DNA from: Ligustrum vulgare | Lineage: Eukaryota > Streptophyta > Magnoliopsida > Lamiales > Oleaceae | Assembly (NCBI GenBank): GCA_963555705.1 | Contig: OY743187.1 | Location: 11,980,133 to 12,044,132, forward strand | DNA: 64,000 nucleotides | Direction: 5' to 3' | Shown here: piece after piece, positions 23,267 through 35,377 of the stretch | How the letters are laid out: the number at the start of each line of letters is the position of its first letter | How positions within the stretch are numbered: the first letter of the stretch is position 1 | Notes under the pieces: generated by a model | Seen by the model: the letters and a program-made list of their open reading frames with translations, nothing else | Databases searched by the model: none | Told to the model about the DNA's origin: nothing | Program-made: the position numbers and the translations under genes

Positions 23267-23612
23267 ATTTTGTAACAAACAAAATAAATATATGACACGA
23301 CAAAACGATTCAATAAAAATTTTCATTGGAAAACAAAATAAAGATGGCAAAAATTCAACTTGTTTCTCCCACGGATAGAACAAAAATAGTTAGTTAAAAA
23401 GAACAAATATATGAGCTAATTATCAGATTAAAGACATTAATACACACTCTCTCTTATTCAATTACACTTAGATAAATCCTCGGGGGATTAACGTAAAAGA
23501 AAACAAACCAAATGAAATGTGGTTTTTTATTATTAATAAATAATAATAAATTATAATTACAAACCTTAATTATGATCAAAGAAATCAATTCATGGAGAAT
23601 TTCCTGCCCAGA
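21644..23612. other. Intergenic; TA microsatellite and a GC-richer island
   Basis: 21650-21900 is less AT-rich than its surroundings and contains CTCCTGTACGGTTCC, GGCCGGGCAATC and CTTCGCCGGCTTAGCC. Its origin is not recognised. A (TA)n tract runs from about 23217 to 23263. The rest is AT-rich with no exon-like sequence. Confidence 0.45.
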
Positions 23613-24056
23613 TTAAGCATAATCACACATGCCATATATACAGTAACCTCCATTCATGCACTTGTTATTGCACTGCCCACAGTGCCTCTTATCATATGAA
23701 AGATTCACACATTCCCCTCTGCAGCAAGCGTCTGTGTAAAGACACTTCTTTTTGCAGGCCCCACAATTCTGCTTATCATAATCCAAATCCATGCACTTAT
23801 TATTGCAGCATTTTGAGCTTTTCCCTCCGATAATCTGGCATATTTCATTGTCCCTCATACAATGATCAGCTGCTCTGGGATTCCTTTCTCTCTCTGCGAG
23901 AAACCGGCTCACCGGCCTTTTGAGGGCTACCGGTTTTTCCACGTCCGAATGCGGGCTCGAGGTTTTCGAGGCCGGCTCGTCGATGTTTTTCATGGTGAGT
24001 GTAAGCGTTAAGGCCATAGTAATGGCAATGGTGAAGAGAATATTGATCACCTTCAT
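23613..24056 (-). CDS. STIG1: STIG1-like secreted cysteine-rich protein
   Basis: An intronless 147-residue protein of the stigma-specific STIG1/GRI family. These are secreted peptides that act in the apoplast, for example in stigma exudate and pollen-tube growth or in cell-death signalling. ATG 24056 is chosen because it starts a clean signal peptide (MKVINILFTIAITMALTLTL); the frame extends upstream but without an ATG. After a variable spacer comes FLAERERNPRAADHC, then the conserved domain with 16 cysteines: CC-x2-KC-x-DL, NCGAC, ACC-x-GECV, HCGQC, and the closing GYCIYGMCDYA. This is the full cysteine pattern and usual length of the family, so the gene looks intact. The exact paralogue and expression site cannot be read from sequence. 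Confidence 0.92.
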   Translation of the reverse strand: MKVINILFTIAITMALTLTLTMKNIDEPASKTSSPHSDVEKPVALKRPVSRFLAERERNPRAADHCMRDNEICQIIGGKSSKCCNNKCMDLDYDKQNCGACKKKCLYTDACCRGECVNLSYDKRHCGQCNNKCMNGGYCIYGMCDYA

Positions 24057-24233
24057 GGTGGTTTTGAAGGTGGAGAGACGAGGCAAGGTTTCGGAGAAGA
24101 AATTGTTCTTTTTTTTCCTTGTTTCAAGTTCCTCGTGGAATGTAAATTAAGAGGAAGGGAATGCAAGAGTTTAGGGTTTATAGGGTGACAAAGGGAGGAG
24201 TTGACGCGGAAATGTGGGTAAAAGGTGCAAAGA

Positions 24234-24240
24234 TTATATA
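24234..24240 (-). promoter_or_regulatory. Candidate TATA box of the STIG1-like gene
   Basis: TATATAA on the minus strand, 178 bp upstream of the ATG, in a plausible position for a 5' UTR of about 150 nt. Assigned on position and consensus only. Confidence 0.4.
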
Positions 24241-25898
24241 ATTATGGCTTTAATTATAAAATTGGAAGAAATATTAATTTTCACCCATAATTTTTAGAAA
24301 TATACTCTTTGCCCCCAATGAAAGATTTTTCTAGCATCTCTGGTCCATATGATTTAAAATGAAATATAGAAAGAAGGGTACATTTAAATTATGCATGTTT
24401 GGTTTGTAATAAATTGTAATAGACATGCCCAGCATTCCTGAAAAACTCCCTTGATATTTAGTGCAAGATTAGTTAACTCAATATCTGTTGACACCTTGAT
24501 ATTTTTCGAGTATGTCAAATTTCCTCTTTACATTGTTCGATTTGTATAATTTATATACAATTATGTACTCGCCCGAGTTGAAATTCAACAATCTCTCTAA
24601 GCAATTCTAGACTTTTGCATTTTCGCAAAATCGTCATTGTATCTTGTTGTAAGCTCTTGTATTTCTTTTTAGAAACGTTTTTTTTATAGGTATTTTATAA
24701 GACCTAAGCAAGATTTTTGTTTCTTATATAGAAATTTTTATATTATCATCGAGTAATATTCAGAAAATCATTACAAGATAACCGTATCCAAAAATTTTAT
24801 AACACAATTTGTTTAGTCATAAGTTCCAAAACATATTAAAAGAGTGGTAAGTTAAAAATTTAAAACTTTTCTTGATAATCGATACTTTTATACACGATGG
24901 AATCAAAACATCACGTGTTGGACACATATTGTTGAAAAGACGACATGGCATTCTATGTTAATGGAAATGCTCCACATCAGCATACATAGAAATGAGTGTA
25001 ATTGGCATTTTGAAGTTTTTGGTGTAGAAGTGTGATGATGTATTTACTTTTGGGGTGTATTTAGAATATTCCAAAATTAGGGGTTACCAAATGGCAATAT
25101 GAACAATCTAAGACGCTTTATGATGAAGCAAAGGAGAATGACAATAAAGAAATTGAAAAAACCCGAGTTTAACACGAAGACGGTTAACTTCTTGCTAAGT
25201 GACGTACAAAAGCGTGAAATCCAAACACGTAAATTAAGTAACAAGAATGAAAAACGTTTGATATAAGATATGTTGAAAACCAGGAGTTTTTGCTTCATTC
25301 TTTACATGCTTTTATTTAAATACTGGATACAGTTTTTTCAAATTCAATTAAAGTCAAATGATATTGTTTTATCAGATTAATCTCAAAAGTCAACTGAATA
25401 ATGTACAGAACCCTCCTCCAGATTCACAGATTTTTGAAGTCAAAGAGTCTAAGATCCCCAAATGTAATATGGTGGATCTAGATAGGTTTAGATTCATATC
25501 ACCTTGTTAGTTGGCATTGAACTATCTTTGCTGTAATTTTAAATTTTAGACTGGCGACGAATTTAACCCCTATTTGGTTTCACTGAAAATTCTTATCAAC
25601 TTTTATCAAAATCTACTAAAAATCAACTTTTATCCGGCCAATTCGTATCAATGGAATGCATGGCGTACTTGGCTCAATGTGGTTAATGAAAAAGAGAACT
25701 CAACTCATAAGAAAGTAACAAGCAAAGGGAAATCTATTATTGATTTGTAAGAAGTTACAATTTTTTCAAGAAAATTCCTTTGAAATTTGCCTCCACGTTA
25801 TTGCATGCAAATCAGAATACTACATTACTACACATTTTCATCAAGAATGAAAGAAAATCGCGTCTAGAAAGGGTCAAGACTCGAGACCTCATGTGATA
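24241..25898. other. Intergenic between STIG1-like and CBR1 3' ends
   Basis: AT-rich, no exons or transposon ends recognised. It should include the STIG1 upstream region at the left and the CBR1 3' UTR at the right. Confidence 0.5.
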
Positions 25899-28800
25899 CT
25901 AAAATTGGAACTGCATCTCCGCGTCATATCCAAGAGCTTCAAGATGAGCAGCCATGGCCTTGTTCATTGGAGGAGGACCACATCTCAGTATCTGCAATAC
26001 CAGAATAAACTTAGTGCTATAGTTATAGTTTCTATTGGATTAGATAAGAACAAATAGTGATCAAATTAAATGGAAGTAGTAGAAAATGAACTTAAAAAGT
26101 GCAAGAAGGATGGCTTTAATCGAACCTGAATATCAGGTGCCGGTGCAGGGCAGTGAGTCCGAATCATTTCTTGGGACACAAATCCAACGCCACCGTTCCA
26201 TACTTCGGGAGGCTACAGAAAAATAAAACGAGAAATAAATTCATCACTTACGATGCAAAACATGAGAGTATTACCAAGAGACTTTATTTATGAAGAATGT
26301 TTTATGCATAATAGAGAGACCTTTAAATTTAAGAGAAATTGCTCTCTATTTCAGCTCTTCATTTTTTTCTTTTTTAATAAACGTTTATTGATTTCTCTCT
26401 AAAATCACTCTTTATTTAAAATGTTAAAATAGAGTGTCTCGTGAAACTTATTTCAAGAATTAACTCGTCAAAATAGAAAACATTTATTTAGACAATCTTT
26501 TGGAGATGCTCTAATACATGACACAGTTGTGTTATTAATGCATAAAATGGTCATTGTGACGCCCTCCAATTGCACTGCTTGCTCGAAAACTAAACGGCTT
26601 TTCATAAAACGTATATGACACAAAAAAATAAAACGAGCAACAATTCATCGATAATGGTGCAAAATGTGATACATACATGCTCAAATAGCATAGTTGTATG
26701 TTCACCAGTGCATCAAACGGTCATAACGACAGCCGCCTGGTTGCATTTCATGTTGCCTCTTTTCTCATGAATTAAAGGCTTGCTCAAGAACTCAACAAAT
26801 TTTCAGGAAAAATACATTATTCATATTTAGATGTGCATAGAGAAACATTCCTTGCATAAATTTGACAATTAGTCATAAATCTATACTAATGCACATACAA
26901 TCTTTCCTATCACGGCAAAAATCAAGTTAAAGATAATGTGTTGTAGCAAGTAATATAAGTACAGTAAAATGACCTAGTTATGTCTTTGGAGAAAAAACTA
27001 AAAATAAAAAAAAGGAGTTCACGAGGTAGAGGAGTACACATTGAAGCCACAAAATGATTATATCAAATTTCCCAATTCCGAAGATGCAGAAAGTGGTAAA
27101 ATAATTGACGTTAGCTAAACCAATTGACTTAGGTGAGGTTAATATATCATTTATGAAAAATGAAGTCCGAACTATAAGTAATCAATGCCGAACAAAGAAT
27201 TTGAATACTGAATAAAGAGAACTAACCTGATTCAGTACATAGTAAATTTTGAAACGATCAGGGTAGTTAGTGGCAAGCCCATCCAATTCTTCCTTCAATC
27301 AAACATAAATGAATATACAAAGTCAGTCGCCAACATTTTGACTAATTGTATGACTTAGATGGCAAATAGATCAATGATTTAAACTAATTTTGACTTCTTT
27401 TGTTCTCACTGTTCCCATACAAATTCAGTCGCCAACGTTGCTAAAAATCACAAAAAATAGTATTAGCTATCACCTATCAGTCTCCCAGAAGAAGAAAAAA
27501 AAAGGTCTTTATTTGGTTTCCTTAAAAAACTGACAACTTGGCATAAAAATAGTATTCAAAAGAATATACTGGAAAGAGAGAGTGAAATACCTTTAAAAGA
27601 ATGTCATCATGTGTAACATTAGCATAAATCAGATGCACCTTTGTTTTGTCATTTGGGTTTTCAAGAATAGCTCTGGTTACCTAAACATAACAAAAAAGAA
27701 ACAATGAGATATGTGGAAAAGCGCCACGATTAATAAGCAATTCATCAAATTTTTTTTTCTCAAGCTAGATACTATAGATTCCCAAATATAACCTGGAACA
27801 TTGGAGTAATGCCGGATCCTCCAGCAAGCATCCCAAATGCCCTCACTTGGCCTGGTTGATACTTAAAACGACCCTGGTACAGGAAAGTTTCCAATTAAGA
27901 GAAATTTTACTTCAACTGCGCATTATTGAATTTTCCCAAGCAAATGCAAATGAGAAAAGACCAAGCTAATTCGATGTGGAGAACCATTTTAGGATTGTAA
28001 AAGTTACGGATTTAAAGCTCATTTGGTGTAAGTGATTTTGGAAGAAATATGGATTTTTGGGAGAATGACGTTGAAAAGAGGTTGGAAAGTGTGAGTGGTG
28101 GATCCAATAAAAATGAGTTTTAGGGGAAGTTCAAAAACTCCTAGACCAAACAGGTACCAAAAGCAACTAAGGATACTGTTCTTTCAGATGTTTCAAAACT
28201 TTACTTGTCTAACATGTAGTAAAATTTTCACATAATTCTTTTCGAAAAACATTAAAACATTAAGAAAATGAAACATTGAATGCTTTGCATTAAAGCGAAA
28301 CATCTGATGTAGCACTTTCTCACTTTTTGAAAAACATTAAAACATTAAAAGCATTCAATATTTCATTTTCTTAATCGTATTCAGGGAATAAAATGATTCG
28401 TTGTACTCTTCACTTGGGAATAAAATGAAGTAGACACCGAATGTACTAGATCAATCAATTTTAGTCTTTGAGGAAATGAAAATCCCCATGTCTGAGATTG
28501 CATGCGTCGACCCCTAAATGTCAGCTTACAATCAATTCCCAAGCGAATATTTTAATCTATTAGTAAAACTCTATTGAAGAAGGATTTACACGGTACCATA
28601 GTGCAAGAATTAGCTATTTTCAGTACATAGACTTATTGATATTTAACTAATAGGAGTCAAGTAATTGAAAACCAGAATCTAGACAAAACAAGTCAATTTG
28701 AAAATCTGATACTGCTCATATCCATTTCCTTCTTTAGCGTTATATCAATAGTCAGATTCCATGTTGGGCCAAACTGACAATACCATTTCACATTATTGGC

Positions 28801-31800
28801 ATGCAAAATAGATCCTGTTGATAGAACAATGCGCACCTTTGGTCCTTTTACAGCCAGACAATCACCTTCACGCATTTCTCTGAAATGATGAGACATTCTT
28901 CCTTGCGGATACATCTAATAAACCCAGTTAATAAAACCAACCAGATAAGACAAAACTAGAAATCAGATTCTGAATAGGCTCACATACAAAACTAAATTGA
29001 ATAAAATAAGCTCGGGACACATACCTTTATAACTAACTCGAAATATCCAACATCAGAATCCAAAGTGGTAGGAGTGTATGGTTTAATAACCTCTTCACCT
29101 TGACTATCCTTACCCCTGCACAAAAAGAACATATGCGATTGAAGGGTAAGTAAAGACAACATACAAATCCGATCCTTCTTTTGAAGTTCAACAGACAATT
29201 ATATAACACTAGCAAAAGACTATGTCAGATGATCTAACCTGCAACTTATGTGCTGCCCAATAGGAAGTCCCAAAACAGAAGTGGGTGTAGGAAGTGAGAA
29301 TTTAAACTTCGCCACATTATGGCTGAGTTGTGTTTTCTTGACAAGCTTGAACTCCTTGAAGGTCTCAGGATCCAAGCAAACTGTTCAGCACACACAACAC
29401 TTTGTTTCATTTTTCAATAATAACAATCAAGAATCTCCATTAAGAACATCTCCAACCCATAAACTCCAAAATGGAGTGAATTTGCTCTAAAATCGTGTAA
29501 TTTCGCACTATCCTACATAGATGGCTCCAACCCAGAACTCTAAATCACCAAATGACCCGTAAACTTTATATTCTCTTATTATTTCAATTCTCAACAATTA
29601 ATTATTTTGAAAAGTATCGAATTATATATTTTATTATTACTTAAATTTTATAAATTGATAATTTAAAATAATTACCTAAAATATTGCGTTTATTTTTTAT
29701 TTTTTTTTAAAAAAAGGACATTAATTTTAATATCACAATTAACAAGATGATCCATTTTACATTGAATCATGCTACTTGCACCCTATGCTTGACCCCAAAC
29801 ATGACCCTCACTCACATGGGGGGTAGGGTTCACTCATCATGGGTGATCGGGTCCCACACTCCATGTGAGTGAGGGGTCAAGCATGGGGTGCAAATAGTTT
29901 TATTGTTTTACATTAAAAAGTTACACATAACATGAAAATATTCGCATAATGCAAATAGAAAACAACTAAATCTCGGAATTAGTATATATATCCCACAAAT
30001 GATCAATTAATGCATTACAAAGTGCAATGTGAGATTCTTTATCCTTAATTCGTCTATGTCGAACAAGAAATTCTTGAAATCGAACATTTTCAACTATGAC
30101 AAAATCAACTTTCGGAGTGGGTGCTTCCATCCTCGATAATCATGTTGAGCATAATAATGCACCCAGTCATTATATCATGTAGCACACGTTTAGACCAAAT
30201 CGTGCTGGTTCAACAACTATCGCAAATCGTGCTTGAAGAATGGCAAATGCTCGTTCGAAGTCTTTTCAGTTTCCTTGTCTTGCTGTAAAAAAAATTTGGT
30301 GACTTGTGGATTATGAATGGTTTGCACAAGAGTAGACCATTTTTTTTATATATATTATCAGCTAAATAGTAACTCATGTTATATTCTTTTCCTTAATAAT
30401 GTAATTAGCGGAAGAAGCTATACCTCTTGCGAGGTTTGCAAACAAGTGAGATGCCTCCAACACATTGATGTCATTTTTTATCCTGACAAACTAAAATGTG
30501 CATGTCATATCCATAAATCGTAATCAGCTACAGCCTCGAGGATAATTGTCGAGAATCCACTTCGACCTGCATATTGTCCCGCCTAAGCATTAGACAATTT
30601 TTTAGAAAACCACGTTGTTTACCAATATGAAGTAACCTTGCAATGTCATTGGCATTGGCTATCTAAGATATTGTTGAAAGAATATCTCAACAAAAGTCCG
30701 AAAAAATCTCTTCAAACTTTCAATTGCAGTAGATTCTTCTATTTTAACGTACTCATCAGTTACATCTGCCGCAATATCATATGTTAACATCCTCATCACA
30801 ACTGTAGTCTTCTGGAAAGCGGATAAATCGAGTCTACCTAGCCCATCTCTCTTCTACAAGAATTAATTGTCATGCGATTGGATTGCTTGAAGTATACATA
30901 AGAATAAGCTTCGTGATATTCAAATCGTCGTCAAAACATTGCTTTGTTGTATTGTGGGTTCTCTAAAAAATAGTCGTTGAAAAGGTTTGCATCAGCAGTA
31001 CCTCGATTGCGATTGATGACTACATGACCAGGTATTGAGCATCCACAAATCACGTAGTTTTGTTGTTGATCAAGGAAGTGAGAGATGACGAGGCGGTTGT
31101 TATACAAAGGAGATATCATTCTTCCTGTATATCAATTGCTTTAAGATCAAGAGTCAATTCTTGATCTCTATCATCATTTCCATCAGACAGGGAAGATGAA
31201 GTAGAAGATGAATAGTTAGAGGGACCACCAATATTGAAATTCATTTTTTTCAAATCAAAATGATGAATTAGTTTAACACTACCAAGACTCTTATACAGTC
31301 GTCCAATATTGATTTCATTTGCTCGGAACATTGGATTGATGTCTTCAAATCTTATCTTATCTAATTTGAGATATCAAATCTTAACCGTTGGATGGATTTC
31401 ATCACATTTGAACGGTTGGATTGATATTTTCACATCTTATCTTATCTAATTTGAGATATCACACTTAACCGTTGGATTGACAATACACTATCATTTTTAC
31501 TATAAAATAGGGTAAGAAGTCTACATTTTATCTCACATTTACTTTACTACAGATCCAACTATCCTACTCTAAGAAACATCTTCGCAATGAGTACAAGGAG
31601 GCGAAGTATTTCATATTCCAATGAATGGACATAGAAGGAACAAAAAAGTTTAGTAAACAAATTGGAGGGGCAAAATTAGAGAAAGAAAAACTGCAAAAAT
31701 ATCGCCTTAAGGAAATGTCACAGCACTGTTCACATCTGCACTTTGCGTTGCGTTTAGCTTTCGGTTGGAGCAGCCCTAAGTGTTGGGTTGATTCTCTTTT

Positions 31801-33231
31801 CTTTAACGCACATGATCTTTTGATGTTCAAAATAACAAGAAAATAAATACGAACACAGAGATTTACGTGGTTCGACAACTTACCTATATCCACGGACCCT
31901 CGCCAAAACCTTTTACTATAGATTAAATTGTTACAAAAATATAGACTTTCACTCACTAACTCAATTCCACATACCACAAAGAAAATACTAATAAATAACT
32001 AATATCTAACCACAAGTAGAGCTGGGCATTTGAATGGTCGGTTCCAGCCCAAAACCGGTTCGACCCAAAAAATTCGGGTTTTCTTCTTCCCTGGACCCAA
32101 CCCGAATCGGGTCGGGTTCATTAAAAAAAAAAAAACCATTTTTTTCCATAAATTATTTTTTTAATATTTTTTAGTTGATGCTTTTACAATATACAGATTT
32201 TAAAATATACAGAAAAAGTGGATAGTGCTAACAGAAACAACGAAGATGTGGTATCTTCCCACCCCCGACACCTTTAGTTGCTTCTACGTTCTTGAATCTA
32301 TATATTTGATTTATTTCCAGATGCTCATGAAGAAGATAGAAACCCTGTCAAAAGCCATACAAATCGAGTCTAGGAAATGAGAATGGAACTAAAGTTTGAA
32401 GGAGGCTGATAGAGGTGAAGGCAAGGCTTACGGCGGCGGAAGAAATGAGGATGAGTGTAGGATTTACCTTATCTAATATATTAACCGGTTGACCCGATCT
32501 GATTTCAAAACTAAACAGACCTAACCCAATTCAATTCAGGTATGTTGCTCGGGTTGCGGTTTTTGGGCCCAAGCCTACCAATAAGTTTCTACATCTTGAA
32601 CTATCCCACAAAAAGTTACAAGCAACTACAACGACAAAGCTCACTAATTTTCTTTCTATTTGATCACAATATGACACTCTCTAAATTTGCAATTAATTGA
32701 CTCTTCAACACACATATTTATAGGTAAAGAAAACCCTAAAAACGATATTCCAAGATGTTTCCTTGATGAAATAGAATAATCAGAATAAGAAAAGAAAATC
32801 TCGCCTAAACGCTTCAACCTTAATTCTTCTTTTTCTTCCTTATTTATCAGCCCATCTTCACAAAACCGACCCAAACCCCATAATTTGGGTTAATATCCCA
32901 ACACTCAGATATTCTAAATTTAAAGATTTTTACCTGTAAGCAGGAAATTAATATCTACCCACCTTGACCTTACAAAATACCCATAAATATGTATCTAAGT
33001 AAATAATAATCAGCCATAACGGAGACCCATAAATCATACAGCACAAACTAGATTACTTATGAAAAATAAAACAAAATTTGCCGACAAAATAATCTAATAC
33101 AGATCTCCATAACTAATCAAACCTTTGGGTTTCTTGGAGGAAAACAAGTAGTATGCAGCAGCGCCAACAGCAATAAGCCCCACAGCAACACCAATATATA
33201 ACTGGCATTCGGATGTTTCCAAGAATTCCAT
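25899..33231 (-). CDS. CBR1: NADH-cytochrome b5 reductase 1 (9 exons)
   Basis: FAD enzyme passing electrons from NADH to cytochrome b5, serving fatty-acid desaturation and hydroxylation at ER or outer mitochondrial membranes. Exons, in minus order: 33123-33231, 29239-29380, 29025-29115, 28837-28914, 27793-27873, 27591-27680, 27227-27292, 26126-26212, 25899-25991; all introns are GT-AG. They join without a break into 837 nt, 278 residues (Arabidopsis CBR1 281). An N-terminal membrane anchor (about residues 10-32, [20 protein letters not shown]) precedes the FAD domain, with KPYTPTT near 93-99 and the [11 protein letters not shown] segment. The NADH domain has GGSGITPM at 158-165 and CGPPPM at 252-257. 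It ends QFQF like its homologues. Intron 1 is 3.7 kb because of transposon insertions; the coding sequence appears intact. Confidence 0.95.
28258..28376. repeat. Inverted repeat in CBR1 intron 4
   Basis: Left arm CATTAAGAAAATGAAACATT (28258 onward, running to GAATGCTTT at about 28285) is the reverse complement, with two or three mismatches, of 28349-28376 (AAGCATTC to TTTTCTTAATCG). GAAAAACATTAAAACATTAA also occurs directly twice. The transcript could fold here. No known MITE family was recognised. Confidence 0.7.
29772..29896. repeat. ~125-bp foldback inside the Harbinger element
   Basis: TTGCACCCTATGCTTGACCCC on the left is answered by GGGGTCAAGCATGGGGTGCAA on the right (one mismatch), and the inner parts (CCTCACTCACATGG / CCATGTGAGTGAGG) also pair. 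This gives a near-complete palindrome around a ~40-nt centre. It is probably a small nested foldback MITE; the target duplication is unclear. Confidence 0.75.
29970..31244 (-). pseudogene. PIF/Harbinger transposase remnant
   Basis: From ATG 31244 ([10 protein letters not shown]) the frame reads [13 protein letters not shown] then stops. A second frame carries on as [40 protein letters not shown] and [17 protein letters not shown]. Further fragments follow: [56 protein letters not shown] and [12 protein letters not shown]. The NDINVL region belongs to the DDE nuclease fold of plant Harbinger transposases. The segment between the [13 protein letters not shown] part and NDINVL is shortened and there are many stops, so no active enzyme can be made. 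Confidence 0.8.
31781..32903. mobile_element. Solo LTR in CBR1 intron 1
   Basis: Begins TGTTGGGTTGATTC and ends AATATCCCAACA, an LTR with TGTTGGG/CCCAACA inverted ends. The 5-bp flanks are CTAAG (31776-31780) and CTCAG (32904-32908), a target duplication with one change. Inside is GATTTACGTGGTTCGACAAC, followed by a CCACGGACCC block, a motif I know from widespread plant LTRs read on the opposite strand. Neither a primer site nor internal sequence is present, so it is a solo LTR. A hAT element interrupts it at 32017-32577; without that the LTR is about 560 bp. Confidence 0.75.
32017..32577. mobile_element. Small hAT-like element nested in the solo LTR
   Basis: Ends TAGAGCTGGGCA and TTGGGCCCAAGCCTA resemble hAT termini. 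GGTTCGACCC/CGGGTCGGGTT-type motifs crowd both subterminal regions. Flanks ACCACAAG and CCAATAAG agree at 5 of 8 positions, so the target duplication is only suggestive. Confidence 0.55.
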
Positions 33232-33307
33232 AATTTCAAGAAATCAGAATCCCCTGATTGAAAAAGATTTCTATCTGGTGAGCAATCTACTCAAGAAAGA
33301 ATCCCAA

Positions 33308-33315
33308 TATATATA
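33308..33315 (-). promoter_or_regulatory. Candidate TATA box of CBR1
   Basis: TATATATA on the minus strand about 80 bp upstream of the CBR1 ATG. Position and consensus only. Confidence 0.35.
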
Positions 33316-33491
33316 ACATAAAATTCAAATCTTGTCTTGACAAAATAAACAAACAGGGTAGTGATATTCTTGCTTAATATTCCAAAATTAATTGTTTTCT
33401 GGGAAATTATCAAAGATACCGCACTTGAGACCAGAAAAAGGAATCTCGTGGCAACCAATTTCTATACACCAGATGACCAGAATCCGACGAC

Positions 33492-33497
33492 CACGTG
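33492..33497. promoter_or_regulatory. G-box upstream of CBR1
   Basis: A palindromic CACGTG core in CCACGTGC, about 260 bp upstream of the CBR1 ATG. It is the site bound by plant bZIP and bHLH factors. Function here is inference. Confidence 0.4.
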
Positions 33498-33731
33498 CGC
33501 CATGCTTTCATTTTATTATAATGCTCATTGTTGCCCTTTTGGGCTTAGCCAGCCAATCCTACGTGCTTATGCCACATATTGTCTTCTCTTCTTATTTTTT
33601 ATTTTTGAGTGATTGAGAAGTTATTCGTTTAACCGATCAAACTTGTTTCGTAAATTAATATATATATTTTTTAATAAATGTGATATTTTTGTGATATATG
33701 GTTAAAAAGTGATTTAGAGAAAATTTGCTAT

Positions 33732-35369
33732 TAGGATTGTACAACAAAATCGTCAAACTGCTAAAACGAATTGAAACCGATGGTTATGGTTCACGTGGAT
33801 CCGTCAACGTTTTGATTTTGATTCAAACCGAACCGCTTTTAAATGGTTTGATTTAGATTTTACTTTTCAAAACTCATTTCAAACCCCTATCCAACAAAAA
33901 AATTACAATTAATATTTAATTACAAAATTATAGATTTACGTTACAGGTTTATTTTAAAGTTAAAATTTTAACAGAATTTGGCTTAAAAAAATTTTCCAAC
34001 ACTTATTTTTCTACCAAGCTACTATCTCCAACCCACCTCAAATACTTGACCCGAAAGCCCAAGGTAAGGTAAAAGCATCGAACCGTACCTAAACTTGATT
34101 TTACCATTTAACATTTACGAGTTACCGCCTCTCCCTCTCCCTCTCCCTCTCACTCTTTTCTGCCTCCTAGCTCCTCACCGTCTGCGTTCGGTCCGAAATC
34201 AATATACCATTCATGTATTTCAGTCGGTAATTGGTTGGTTCCTTTTTAAAAAAAAAAAATCTGCGTTACTCAATTTCAATCATCCATGAAAAATCAAATT
34301 ACAATAATTGACTTTTCAAATAAATATCAATCATCAATTTTCCTAAAAATCACTATTTATTTCAAAAGAACTATTTTTAAACAATACCAAACACACTAAA
34401 TATTTTCTTATTTTCAAGAATTCGAAGCAGTGCTCCCTATTTTTCTTTCGTTTTCTGACAATTTTTTTTTCTACTTTTTTGCAAAACTTTGAAGAATGAC
34501 GAATCTGGAAGTGAACATAAGCTTTCCACATAGCTAAACTTCTAGGTAAGCCGTATTTTTTCTTGTTTTCTTACTTTAAGTTTGAGCTTAAGAATGATAA
34601 ATCTGATAATTCTAAATTATTTTGTGAAAAATGTATTTTCCAGGTTCCAATGACTATGAGAACCTGTTAAAATACCATTGTGTATATCGTAGATGATTTT
34701 GGAGTAGAAATAGGTATGGATTTTTAAATCTGAGTTGTTGTTGGATACACGATTCAATGTTGTTAGATGCAATGTTTCGGTTCAGTATTATATGAATAAA
34801 AGGCACATGGCTTGTTCTGCATATCTCCCATTGTTACATGAAAATGACTTTAAGTATATGTATTATGAGCCTTTGTAACTTCTACTCTATGTACTTTCTT
34901 GTGTTATTTAGACGGATTTATGTTCCTTGTATCTTATTCATAAATGAATTGACAAAATTTATGAAATTAGTTACATTGAGATAGAATTAGGATTCTTTTA
35001 TAAATTTAGTTTGCTTATGTATGGATTCTATACTTTTAGATATATTATTTCTGTTATCATTTTGAATGAAGAATTATTAATGTGATTTTAGTTTTTTTTT
35101 TGGTCTGAAGTGAACCAATGGCTAGTAACATGTTACTTTTGTCATAAAAAAAAATGACAGAATACTAGAACTTTTTATTTCAATCGGTCTAAATTTATTA
35201 GCTTAATTTCGAATGCAAACAGTGGTTTGAACCGGCATCAAACTGCAAAAAATAGTTTGGTTTAGGAAATTAAATTGTTTGATTTAGGTTGAAAAATGTT
35301 AAATCATTTTAAATTGTTTGGTTTGAAAGTTTATCAAAAATCATTCAAACCAAACCATTTACACCCCTA
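33732..35369. mobile_element. hAT-type element upstream of CBR1
   Basis: Starts TAGGATTGTACA and ends TTTACACCCCTA. Flanking 8-mers TTTGCTAT (33724-33731) and TGTGCTAT (35370-35377) match at 7 of 8. Subterminal AAACCGAACCGCTTTTAAAT and AAACCAAACCATTTACACCC motifs relate it to the elements at 3806-4500 and 16756-17906. A CTCTCC repeat tract lies at 34127-34155. No transposase frame was found in its 1638 bp. It sits about 500 bp upstream of the CBR1 start codon. Confidence 0.7.
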
Positions 35370-35377
35370 TGTGCTAT

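Larger units (their letters stand above)
29444..31776 (-). mobile_element. PIF/Harbinger transposon in CBR1 intron 1
   Basis: A 2333-bp element flanked by the 3-bp duplication TAA (29441-29443 and 31777-31779). Terminal inverted repeats are GAACATCTCCAACCC at the left and, read inward from the right, GGGCTGCTCCAACCG. The G-x-CATCTCCAACCC terminus with a TWA target duplication is typical of PIF/Harbinger elements. It carries a decayed transposase frame on the minus strand, parallel to CBR1, and no intact second (Myb-like) ORF. It lies wholly within intron 1, so splicing can remove it. Confidence 0.85.

Noticed and set aside
24057..24086. Upstream extension of the STIG1-like protein
   Set aside because: The ten extra codons begin with TTG, not ATG, and would bury the signal peptide start.
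31564..31977. Minus-strand open frame of 137 codons
   Set aside because: It spans the Harbinger end and the start of the solo LTR, so it is a chance product of two unrelated insertions.
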